A stretch of 64,000 nucleotides of DNA, taken from positions 110,417-174,416 of the forward strand of contig CAJQUW010006840.1 of the NCBI GenBank assembly GCA_907163375.1, read 5' to 3'. Source of the DNA: Prostheceraeus crozeri (Eukaryota; Platyhelminthes; Polycladida; Euryleptidae). A program made the translations under genes and the position numbers. Below the pieces are notes generated by a model. It did no database searches and was not told where the DNA came from. It worked only from the letters and a program-made list of their open reading frames with translations. Position 1 is the stretch's first letter. Each line of letters begins with the position of its first letter. This document shows positions 10,620-19,750 of the stretch, in pieces.

Positions 10620-11069
10620 CTATAATTTTGAAAAACAAAGGCTACATACCTTAAAACCAGGTGGAGTCTCGGATGTGGCACTGAAATGTTGTTGAGGACG
10701 ACCAGCTTTTTTCTTCATCTTATTGGCTTCCTGCAAATTGGCGCGAGCAACCGAACAAATACGACAGGTGCAAATTGTGGTTGATCGAAGTATTATCGGT
10801 CGATTAGGGTTGCATTCAGAAATCAACGGAAAAGTCACATCATATCCACGTCGTTTCTTAGAAAGCAACATATGGCAGCCATTGCACAATGCCTCTGGAA
10901 AATTAGCATCTTCCGTCGTATAACCGTCAATAACAAACTCCTGGATGCTTTTCATGTCACTTTCAGAAATTCCCCGCTTTCCTTTACGGTAGCATACCGT
11001 GCACACTGTCTTGCGATTTTCATTATGATTTTTCTCGGCACAGACAAGATCATCACCAGCGGAAGCCAT
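10620..11069 (-). CDS. RAG1 N-terminal-like zinc-binding protein, first part
   Basis: 149 codons starting at MASAGDDLVC, chosen because the longer frame upstream lacks an ATG until TLMLGMAS. Three Cys pairs stand out: CTVC (23-26), CNGC (62-65) and CRIC followed by SVARANLQ (102-112), then a basic KMKKKAGRP stretch and a fourth pair CSLC (142-145). Human RAG1 has the same order: a CxxC, then FCHNC, then a CDICNTARRGLKRK segment. This region of RAG1 binds zinc and is separate from the catalytic core. Residues 1-10 lie in the inverted arm; the rest is in the unique centre. The frame ends in TAG just after CSLCFSKL, but related sequence continues beyond it. AAG|GTATGT at 10,650 would make a 30-base intron removing the stop, unusually short. 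RAG1 similarity is from memory, not a search. Confidence 0.65.
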   Translation of the reverse strand: MASAGDDLVCAEKNHNENRKTVCTVCYRKGKRGISESDMKSIQEFVIDGYTTEDANFPEALCNGCHMLLSKKRRGYDVTFPLISECNPNRPIILRSTTICTCRICSVARANLQEANKMKKKAGRPQQHFSATSETPPGFKVCSLCFSKL

Positions 11070-11936
11070 TCCAAGCATTAATGTGAGACTAATTTCAAAT
11101 TCGTTAGATATCACTGCCACATAGTTCAAATTCAAATCATGCCTGAATGCAAGTATGAGTCATAGTAAGCGAACTATCACATGATGGCGCTAGTCAAATA
11201 CTGACCATGATATAGGAAAAACATTGCAAACTTTGTCTTCCATGCCAGATATTTTTGATTGTGAATGACGTGTAACACACTGATAATGCACAGAAATATT
11301 TGATGATTCAAACAAGATATCCTTATTAGTTGATTAACGACTGTTTCAAGGGTGAATATCAAAAAACCGCCGTCACAGTCATGTATGAAGTTAAGTTACA
11401 GTTGAGATAAATACTATACTATAATTATTTTCATAAATGTTCTTGCAGTCAAATTTAAGTTGATAATTGCTAGCTGAAGACATGGTTTTCCTTTTAAATC
11501 CATCAATTCAATGACAACATGTGATCTAATGCCTTTATGGAACGCTAATAACTGAATGACTTTTTGTTTCATTAAAAAATAAAGAAATATTTTCCTTTTT
11601 ATGAAAATAGCATCATGTCGATAATACACTACTTATGAATGAAAAATAGATATTCCGTGCGAGCTAAATGCTATGCCATTTGCTGGATAACATTTTTTGA
11701 GATATTTGAGCAGCTGGAGTGAGTTAACAAGGCAGAAAAGTCATTCTAATGTACAGCTTGACGATTTTATAGCAAAAAGGGCGGCCATTTTGGGAAAGCT
11801 CATTTGTAAAAAATCTGTACATTGAAATATTTTTATTTTTGCGATTATTTTGTCCCAAGAGGTCATAGATCGTGAAAAAATTGGTTTCGCTCATGTTATA
11901 TTTTTTTAATCCAAAACTTGATTCAGGCGCACCGTG
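11039..11936. repeat. right 898-bp arm of the foldback element
   Basis: Reverse complement of 9310-10207. It contains the start codon region of the RAG1-N-like gene (ATG at 11,067-11,069 on the minus strand), so any promoter for that gene should lie in this arm. The outer end reads GGCGCACCGTG, followed by GCATGTGTAGC outside. Confidence 0.95.
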
Positions 11937-12259
11937 GCATGTGTAGCTACGCGTGGTTCACTTCTGCTGACTATACTTCTATGACTATACTTCTAATATA
12001 CTTCTGCTGACTAAATTGAAATGAAATATTACATGTCAAGCTGATGAATCTACAGGGGCACGAGAGGTTGATGCATCCTCATATTAGAAAGATTGAAATA
12101 GAATAATGTGGCTCCGGGGTCTATAGACCCAATCAGGTCTCTTAGAATTACTTATTATAACTCTAATTAGTAATCACATTATCTTATCATGTTTTACTGA
12201 GTTTCAATGCGAAACTCACCTTATCGGTTCGTTGATAGACGCATAGACATAGGCCTATA

Positions 12260-13418
12260 TGGGTAAATCCAATTTATTCCACAACATTTCTGTCTTTTCA
12301 ACTTTGGGTCTCAGATTTCCGTGAAAATTTGCATATATACTCAATTTATTACTCTGAACACGAAAATCTTAGCGGCGACCACACCAAATAAAAACTTTCC
12401 ATAGAAATCTAGCACTTTTAAAATGCCATTTTCTTCTACATCTCGGTCAGATAGATGTCGAACAGGAAACTCTTCGGCTTCTGCATTTGGGTTGCTGATG
12501 AGACTGGGAACTTATGATGAATGCTTGCATGCGTAAAGCGAAGTGACCAAAATGTAATGTATTGCATATGATGTCCTTTGACCGTGACCCGCCTTGTATT
12601 CTGACCGAGATCTTCATTTTTAGCGCTGTCCTCTGACCGAGATTTTTTAGGGTCTCGGTCAAAGGACATTCTCGTGGTTTTTGGAGATTTTGAGAGGGTT
12701 AATTAATATAAATGAAAACTTTCTTTTGCATAAATGTTAAGAGCATGGATCCTTCCTATGCTGTGACATTTCATCTATTCCTGACAAAATTTCTGGTTTC
12801 AGCATCCATGTGAAATGTTTGGGAATATTCAAATACTCAGGTCGAAAAAACGGATAAAAATATCTTTAAACCAATATTGCTCACTTGTAACGTCACCAAA
12901 CTGAATTTTCTTTGCGGATTTATAAACTAGCACACTAGAGGATTCGTTTGGTGCAAAACGTTTGATGGAAAAATCAGTATTCTTCGAGAAAAGATACCTC
13001 GGTCAGAGGACAGAAAACGTCTCGGTCAGAGGATATTTGTTTCATTGGACAATGGAAACCAAGTGAAAATTCAATGATTAATATTAATTACAATATTTAA
13101 AATTAGACTGTCTTAAAGAGCTGATCTTCTTCTTTCAGATGATATAAATATTAGTGGGTGTATTTAAAAGTAGCTGACCGAAAATCCGTGTTGAAGTGAG
13201 AATACTGTAACTTTGGACATGCTTTTTTGGTCTCTTTTCAGCAGAAAACGGCAACTTGTGACGGTCTTGGCCTTCTGACTTTTTAAAAACCATGCCATAA
13301 TAGATGAGATCCGACGGTTCGATTAAAAAAAACTATTGAAATCGGTTCAGAGATATGGATTTTTACAGATCAAAGACACATCTTTGTCAAATGTTGTGGA
13401 TTAAATTGGATTTACCCA
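12260..13418. mobile_element. TA-flanked non-autonomous transposon with CTCGGTCA repeats
   Basis: Inverted ends TGGGTAAATCCAATTTA at 12,260 and its complement ending at 13,418 match nearly perfectly, and further pairing (CCACAACATTT) follows. TA lies on both sides (12,258-12,259 and 13,419-13,420), as for Tc1/mariner-type insertion. The interior repeats CTCGGTCAGAGGA or its complement at about 12,442, 12,603, 12,631, 12,651, 13,000 and 13,019. No transposase is present. It follows a 250-bp stretch with a small tandem of ACTATACTTCT. Confidence 0.75.
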
Positions 13419-15066
13419 TATGTACTTCTAGTAGGCCTAATATTCTTTTGTAAAATCATAAAATAAATAGGCCTGCAGTTCTTATGGTTACAATTAAGAA
13501 ACATCTCGAGTAAAAGAAAAATGCCAACATGTAAGGCACTTTTCATCTATGATAGAAAATCGTCGTGACTGCAATCATGATGGTTTCTCTACATACATTC
13601 ATAATTTGTTCACATAGGCCTATATGCCAAAAGCCAAATTGCACCGGATGAGGAAAAATCTACTCATGTCTTTGTACACAAAGCGTCCATTTTATAACTT
13701 TTTCTTAATGCAATTTATTTAAGATGTACGAGATTTTGAAGAAGCATAGGGATCTAAGTTTCTAAAGTATTCCTTCAATCTGTCTGAAGTTTTCAGTACA
13801 TCGGCTAAAATTCGGCATTTTTCAGACTGTTTTCGTGTGCAACCTTGCTGCATACCGGTAGGTTATCTCGCCATAAAAATGTACTGATGGTCATGGTCAA
13901 CCTTATATCGGTGGCTTGCAAAGTTTTAGCAAAAAGCTCGAATTCCACTAACAAAGGCACATCGATCGATTATATTGAAGTATGAAGAGCAGATAGGCCT
14001 ATCCTGTTCTATGTGCGCGAATTTTGTGTAGTTTTAAAATTATCTTCATCAGTATAGTCTTGCTTTATTCTGCTTTTTATTCGTTCAAAATTCAATCTCG
14101 GGATTGTACAGCTCTCCAACACCTGGAGTAGGTGCCTTTCTCGGGAATTAAATCCTTACCACAAACCTATGAGTTTATATGAACGAGTGATGACATACAC
14201 TAAAGACGTCAGGTATATAGATGACGGTTATTTGTTGATTTTTTTGAAGCTTCACGCTTTTCGTGCTCATGATCAGAAAATGCCCAGATTTTAGCACACC
14301 TGTTACTTGAATGTAAGTAGGCCTATAGATGCACCCAATTAGAAGATTTAATTGTCATAAAATATTCAATATTTTCATTCAAAAATATATTCAATTTCAA
14401 AATCTTCCACATCGATCAAAACCTGATCACATTACTAACACAAAAGGATTTCTCTGAATCACATAAGCAACTCAATATAAAAAACAAGCAGGCGCTTTGA
14501 ACTTAAAGTGTACACTTCACATCATGCGCAAAGTATGCCTATGTATATTTCGAGACTAATCAAAAGATGACTGAATGACAATGTTTTTTTGACTCAGCAG
14601 CTTTAAAAAATGAATCAAATTGTTGATAACAAAATAACAAATGAGTCAGATGATTGATGATGTTTCAACAGTTTATCACAAATCGAAAGAATTTATCAAA
14701 AGAATTTTCTCCGTCAAAAGAAACTCATGCTTCGAATAAAACGTATGTGAATTTTCACCGTTCATGTATTAATCAAAGTCTAGATAGAAAAATATACAAA
14801 TACGCATTCCTGAAACAATGTTATAAATACTTCAATTTCTATTTACAGCAATATTGTGTAAATGAATAATAATTGAGAATCTTGGAATGATTATTTTATG
14901 GAGGTCAACATTATGCTGTTGGGCTTCAGTAACAATCGAAAACATCAAGAATTGAGCATTGTTCAAAACGAGCAAAAGTCAGCTGATAACACACCAAAGT
15001 ATTAGAATAAACTTGTTTGCCTAATATATCGAAATATAAAATTCGAAACAAATGTGCGCCCCGTTT
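13419..15066. other. downstream flank of the zinc-finger gene
   Basis: AT-rich and without coding signal. It presumably includes the 3' untranslated region of the minus-strand zinc-finger gene, but I could not single out its polyadenylation site. Four TAGGCCTA octamers lie between 13,432 and 14,325. Confidence 0.5.
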
Positions 15067-16347
15067 TCAATGAGAAAAATCGTACACATCTGTTCGTAGG
15101 GGAATTCCAATGGACGCATTGGGAAGACTAGGAAAGTCTGAATGATTTCCTCTTGAAGTATTCATGCTCAAGTCTTGGGGCTCATCGCTAATGTCCATTG
15201 GAGTATTCGCAAAAATATGATCGTTTGACTGAATTCTATCGGCACTCAGGACTTTCGACATGATTAAAGAACTAAGATGACCAATTTCCAAGTTCTCCTG
15301 CCGTAGAATGGAATCGTTCGGTTGAGATTTATCAACAGCTGCGGCTTCCGGTTTGGTCACAGAATTGAGACGATAATTTTCCAAGTTATCTTGTCGGTCC
15401 TCCTCAGCCCTTCTGAGACATTCTGCAGTTGGCAGAACGTTGACAATACAATCTCTTGGCATTGAACCAGGATGGGTTATTTCTATGTGGCGCACTAGAT
15501 GGTCTTTTCTGTAATACTCTTTCTCACAAACACTACATTTGAAAGGTTTGTATCCCAAGTGTTTTAGCGTGTGTCTTTGTAGATTGGAGCGTTGAGTAAA
15601 CTTCGCATTACATTCCATGCAGCGAAAACATCCGTGCATTAGATTCGTATGTTCCGTAAGCGAGCCAAGTGAGCGGAATTTCAATACGCACTGATTGCAT
15701 GCAAATTCCTTGGTCTGACTTCGTTTTGCTGCTTGATTTACTGATCGAGAAGTGAAACCGACGGGACGATTTTGAGGTCTTATTGGCTTTGGTTTTATCT
15801 TTCTTTTTCCATCGATTGTCTTTGTCAAAATTCTTGCTTTCATGATGGATGGATTCGTAAGACATTTGGGGGATGGGGTGCGTGGTATTGAGGCCATTGA
15901 CGGAAGATAATTCATGCTTTGAGATGGAAAAATAGGTAATGACTGAGACAGCTTGCTTTTCATCTCCTCTGGTGAACTTTGGAGATCTGTTTCCCTCTTC
16001 ACGTCCCAATCATCTGAAACCACCACACGTTTGGGGAGGTACGCCTTTCTCCGACTAGTCTTCGGCATTGAGGAGAAACTGAACGGCGTTGACGTAGCGA
16101 CCAGATCAGGAATCTGAATCCCAGAATCAACGCTAGCGTCACAATCAATGCTCAAGTTCTCCTGAGGTGAAGTAGGTGAAGGCGATTGAGCGGAGCTGTT
16201 TGAGAGACGATTGAAATCAATGAATAATTCTCTTGGATTTTCCAATCCACACTCAATGCGCAGAAAACCAGCAATGCGTGTTGATTCAAACCCAATAACG
16301 GAACAAACAGCATCGACAATTGATGATTGAATATCCGAGTTTTCCAT
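15067..16347 (-). CDS. three-finger C2H2 zinc-finger transcription factor with CtBP-type motif
   Basis: 426 codons in one uninterrupted frame. Three classical C2H2 fingers lie at residues 215-292: C217/C220/H233/H238, C243/C246/H259/H263 and C271/C274/H287/H292. The linker between the last two (LGYKPFK) is of the TGEKPFK kind, so this should be a sequence-specific DNA-binding nuclear protein. A basic stretch (KRKIKPKPIRPQNRP, about 181-195) could be a nuclear localisation signal. PQDLSM at 390-395 resembles the PxDLS motif that recruits the corepressor CtBP. Residues 50-200 are Ser/Pro-rich and probably disordered. The minus-strand sequence CTTTACAG lies five bases before the ATG, so a 5' untranslated exon is probably spliced on upstream. 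I do not recognise a specific orthologue. Confidence 0.9.
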   Translation of the reverse strand: MENSDIQSSIVDAVCSVIGFESTRIAGFLRIECGLENPRELFIDFNRLSNSSAQSPSPTSPQENLSIDCDASVDSGIQIPDLVATSTPFSFSSMPKTSRRKAYLPKRVVVSDDWDVKRETDLQSSPEEMKSKLSQSLPIFPSQSMNYLPSMASIPRTPSPKCLTNPSIMKARILTKTIDGKRKIKPKPIRPQNRPVGFTSRSVNQAAKRSQTKEFACNQCVLKFRSLGSLTEHTNLMHGCFRCMECNAKFTQRSNLQRHTLKHLGYKPFKCSVCEKEYYRKDHLVRHIEITHPGSMPRDCIVNVLPTAECLRRAEEDRQDNLENYRLNSVTKPEAAAVDKSQPNDSILRQENLEIGHLSSLIMSKVLSADRIQSNDHIFANTPMDISDEPQDLSMNTSRGNHSDFPSLPNASIGIPLRTDVYDFSH

Positions 16348-16375
16348 CGTTTCTGTAAAGGAGAAGGATATTTAT
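16348..16375 (-). promoter_or_regulatory. 3' splice site before the zinc-finger start codon
   Basis: Read on the minus strand, CCTTCTCCTTTACAG is followed by AAACG and the ATG. This is a strong pyrimidine tract plus AG, implying an intron in the 5' leader. The upstream exon was not found in this window. Confidence 0.6.
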
Positions 16376-18622
16376 TATTAAAAAGTGTATCCTTATAAAA
16401 TTGACGGCAAATGCATATACATTTTATGACTTTCTACAAAAGGATAGATATTCAATCTACTAAGCCAAATTTATAAGTAGATTGGTAACATTCGTCGAAA
16501 TTAATGAGAGAAATAAAATTATATTCCGATGACACTGCAGTTAAAGCAGAGGAGTCCACCTAATGTACAGTTTACATGGGAGTTGAACACGTTGCCAAAT
16601 CGACGTGACCTCGGCAACTCGAAAAGACAGATTATTCACAAAAATTTGCGTTTTTTGCATGAACTTCTGTTCAAGGTCTCCTCGATTTTTCAGCCGGTCA
16701 GAGCTCGATTATTTTGGGAAATTTTGCAATTCTAAGTTTCAAAACAAATTAGGAAAATGCTTAATATGTAATTTAGTTTCTTCCAAAATAATTTGATAAA
16801 ACTTAAGTTCTAGGTTCTTTTACTTTACTGCATGGTGATGCATTAGCAAGTTTGAAATATCGCAAGGTACCAGCTTACAGTAAATATTTTAATGAAAATG
16901 TCTAAAATTAGCTTACTTTTTTATTTTCCTATAACTCCGATATTCAACGCAGTCTGTCTTTAATTGTCCACAAATCAATGAAAGCTTAATTCATGGAAAT
17001 ATTTTCAGTGTGCAATTATCAACGAGTTATTTCGAGTCGGAATGTCATTTTGAAATGAAATAACATTTGCAAGTCAGAGAAGTTTTTACATGTAATTGCA
17101 TGCGTTATCCAGATGAATGATGATGACTTTTAAGAGGAAGCAATATATCCCCAGAGGGTGATGTTCGCTTCAGGTCGTTTTGGTTGTAATATCTTCCATT
17201 GATAGCCATCACCACTATTCTGGATAACGCCTGCAATTGAAAGCTTAAAATGACTGGTAAAACTGATGAATCCTTATTTCATTTCATTAGGACATCGTTT
17301 GGCTGACTCCAAGAGAAGGAACTCGCTTATTTTTATCAACCTGAAAATATATGCAACATCATACATTTCTTTAAATTTCTTCGGAAATATTTTCCATTAT
17401 ATATCTTACAACTTTAGATTTTCCCTACGTCTCATCTTTAGATTATTCTCCTTTCTTATGCCTTGTACTTTGCGCTTTCTATCTTCAACGTTTGCTCTAT
17501 TTCCCTGTGACGTAAGGGTCTTTTGACCACTATTGTTCTCATTCATCCATCCTTATTATAGTCCAATATACATGCATATCAATTGTTATTTCATTCTCCA
17601 ATTTCGTATTTGATTTCAACGCAATACTTTAGCTTCACTCTCATTGCATCTAACTTTATCTATAAATGGATTAAAACAGAGCTGCGGATTGGACTCGGTG
17701 ACTAAATACAACGGAGTCCGAGTTCGGCAAATTCCATTTCAAATTTTTACCTTTGTCAACAAAGAGATTATATCTGTTATATCAATACAATGCACTCACT
17801 ACACGATGTAGCGGAGTTCAAGCTAGCTAAGTTTTAGCAGAAGTTAGGGAACGCTGGGAAGGGATTTACAACTTTCCTCATACAACACACATCATCGGTT
17901 CGATGACTGGGTTCGTGCTTAGTAAAGAAAGAAAAGTTAAACAGAAAAAAATTCTCAACTGGAAAATACAAACCCGAGAACGACCCTGATCTGATCATCT
18001 TGTCTCTAGATCCCAAATCCGTGACTGTGTAGATGAGATGATACGCGAGTTGTTGTACATTCGGCATCGCCGGTAATGCTCAGACGAAATTGTCATTTAG
18101 TATAAAATAGGCCTGCATGATAAGATGGCTCATCAACTAAGTCAAGATATGATCTAAATATAGACTTACAGCTAGCATTATCTATTCATTATGCCGTCGA
18201 TCGCATTCGAATATGTGAAGTTAAATATAGCTACAAATGACATAATTAAATTTGGATCACCTGATTCCGAATATGGAAAACCATTTTGAGGAAAGTAAAT
18301 GACTAAACGTTGCCGCACAAGATACTCGAATTCGCGAAAAGTTGTATTTAGGATTCATATCAAGAAGCGCTATCATTCATTTCAACGGAAAAATCAAATG
18401 TTAATATATTTGACGATGACCGAAGACAGCTATGTACTATATCAAACTATACGGTGTTCACGTTGATCCCGCCGATTTTCTGATGAAATATCTTCACGCA
18501 ATCTGTCGATTGAGTGAGTCGATTTCTATGTGAAATGAGGTCAGGAAGATTCAAAATTTTGTATTATTGATCTGAGATACCTGCTACCGAAATGTTGCTT
18601 CAGTTTGTCACGCACTTGATTC
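16376..18622. other. likely 5' intron or upstream flank of the zinc-finger gene
   Basis: No coding sequence recognised. It contains one small MITE (17,094-17,238). Around 17,680-17,725 a GGAGTCCGAGT string resembles the ends of the GGAGTCGGAGTCC hAT family and may be a decayed fragment. Confidence 0.4.
17094..17238. mobile_element. 145-bp MITE
   Basis: AATTGCATGCGTTATCCAGA at the left pairs with TCTGGATAACGCCTGCAATT at the right, with ATGATGATG and CATCACCA further in. No coding capacity. Target duplication not clear. Confidence 0.55.
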
Positions 18623-19054
18623 TTGAATGATCATGGAGTACAAAGACTTAACAACTGCCGAAATAGCGACTGTAGACCACCAAATGATGCACCAGCGCAT
18701 TGCGCTACGATTGTTCGCGACTTCTTGAATGAAAAATTACCAGGAAGGTGGATAGGACGAGGAGGAAGTATTCAATGGCCCCAAGGTCTCCAGACCTATC
18801 CGTCAGTGACTTCTGGCTGTGGGGACAAACTATACTCTGTTCTGTATACTGTATACTATATACTGTAACTATATACTGTTCGAGACAAACTATATTCATC
18901 ACCGCGTCCTCGCACTCTTTCTGAGTTGCGAATCCGCTTAGAGAACTTGTTGCGGAACATCCCCATTGAAGTCATCGAAAAGCCTTACCATTCGTTTCTA
19001 AAACGCTGCAGTTTGTGTGTTGCAAACCAAGGTGAACACTTTGAACAGCTACTA
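18623..19054 (+). pseudogene. mariner/IS630-like transposase remnant (C-terminal part)
   Basis: Starts with APAHCATIVRDFLNEKLPG and RWIGRGGSIQWP, the part of a transposase between the second catalytic aspartate and the WPPRSPDL-type block. The next frame gives SPDLSVSDFWLWG, where the final catalytic residue is D within the DF pair of such proteins. A later frame gives RPRTLSELRIRLENLLRN and SFLKRCSLCVANQGEHFEQL before a stop at about 19,054. At least two frameshifts break it, one beside a TATACTG tandem (about 18,842-18,878) that looks like an insertion. The N-terminal half is absent. Known family logic: cut-and-paste DDE transposase. Confidence 0.7.
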
Positions 19055-19520
19055 TGATGCTTTTCCTATTACATTTCAAATGCAGTTTGTTTTATACGAT
19101 AGGTAATGTACATTTTCATCATCAAAATTCAAGTTTACGCCATGCTATAGGCTATACCTGGACCGACTTGCAGGCGGACTAGTAGTGCTTGATTCTGATA
19201 TTTATCACAGAAATACGCACGAACATGGCCTGAATTTTCATTTTGAATTAATTCAATTGCAAGGTTGAGAAAGTTTCCATAAAATGAGCATGACTACTAG
19301 GTGACGAATGTGCACACATTTCAAGTGGGTTCTTGCACATGCGCACGCACGAGTCACGCAAATCAAAAATCATACTCATACTTCGGTATGATCTGTAAAC
19401 AAAATGATAAAATAACATATCCCGATAAGTCTAATTTATGGAATTCGATTAATTCTCTCGCATTAGATTGTACAAAGCTTCAGGATTTCACAAAAACATA
19501 AAAGTGCTTATCGACAACTA
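19055..19520. other. intergenic stretch, no feature seen
   Basis: No coding or repeat structure recognised. Confidence 0.4.
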
Positions 19521-19523
19521 TGA

Positions 19524-19750
19524 CCGGCGCTGTGGGCTTGTGGTAGAGTGTTCTCTCTGCGTCCGGGAGACCTTGGTTCGAAACATTGGTCAGGTGAAAC
19601 CTAAGACATTTAAAATAGGTAAACTCTGCATTCTTGTTAAGCACTCAGCACAAAAGGAATGAGAGTGGGATAAATAACAACTCGGCCACATGGAAGAAAG
19701 GCTCCGTGCCTAATGTGCTTCCGAGTATAGACGAGGTTCATTAATTTGTT
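19524..19750 (+). mobile_element. tRNA-derived SINE
   Basis: The head looks like a tRNA: an A-box-like TTGTGGTAGAGTG at about 19,538-19,550 and a B-box GGTTCGAAAC at 19,575-19,584, the two internal RNA polymerase III promoter elements at normal spacing. A tRNA-unrelated body of about 160 bases follows. The acceptor stem and CCA end of a functional tRNA are not seen, so this is a SINE, not a tRNA gene. Exact 3' end and target duplication are uncertain. Confidence 0.75.

Larger units (their letters stand above)
9310..11936. mobile_element. foldback transposon with RAG1-N-terminus-like gene (N-RAG-TP-like)
   Basis: Two arms of exactly equal length, 9310-10207 and 11039-11936 (898 bp each), are reverse complements with only a few mismatches and no length change that I can see. 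They enclose an 831-bp unique centre. Both arms begin CACGGTGCGCCTGAATCAAG read inward. A minus-strand gene starts inside the right arm and runs through the centre until it is cut off at the left arm. The protein resembles the zinc-binding N-terminal part of RAG1, the hallmark of N-RAG-TP elements described from the sea slug Aplysia. Likely history: a longer element lost one end, which was replaced by an inverted copy of the gene's 5' end. No target duplication is clear, and the outer boundary may extend slightly. Confidence 0.8.

Noticed and set aside
9310-11936. Complete RAG or Transib transposon
   Set aside because: Only the RAG1 N-terminal-like part is present; no catalytic-core (DDE) sequence and no RAG2-like kelch repeats were found anywhere in the window.
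15608-16009. 133-codon minus-strand frame overlapping the zinc-finger gene
   Set aside because: An out-of-frame shadow of the clearly coding zinc-finger frame.
19521-19600. Functional tRNA gene
   Set aside because: A and B boxes are present, but the acceptor stem does not close and a long body follows, so it is a SINE head.
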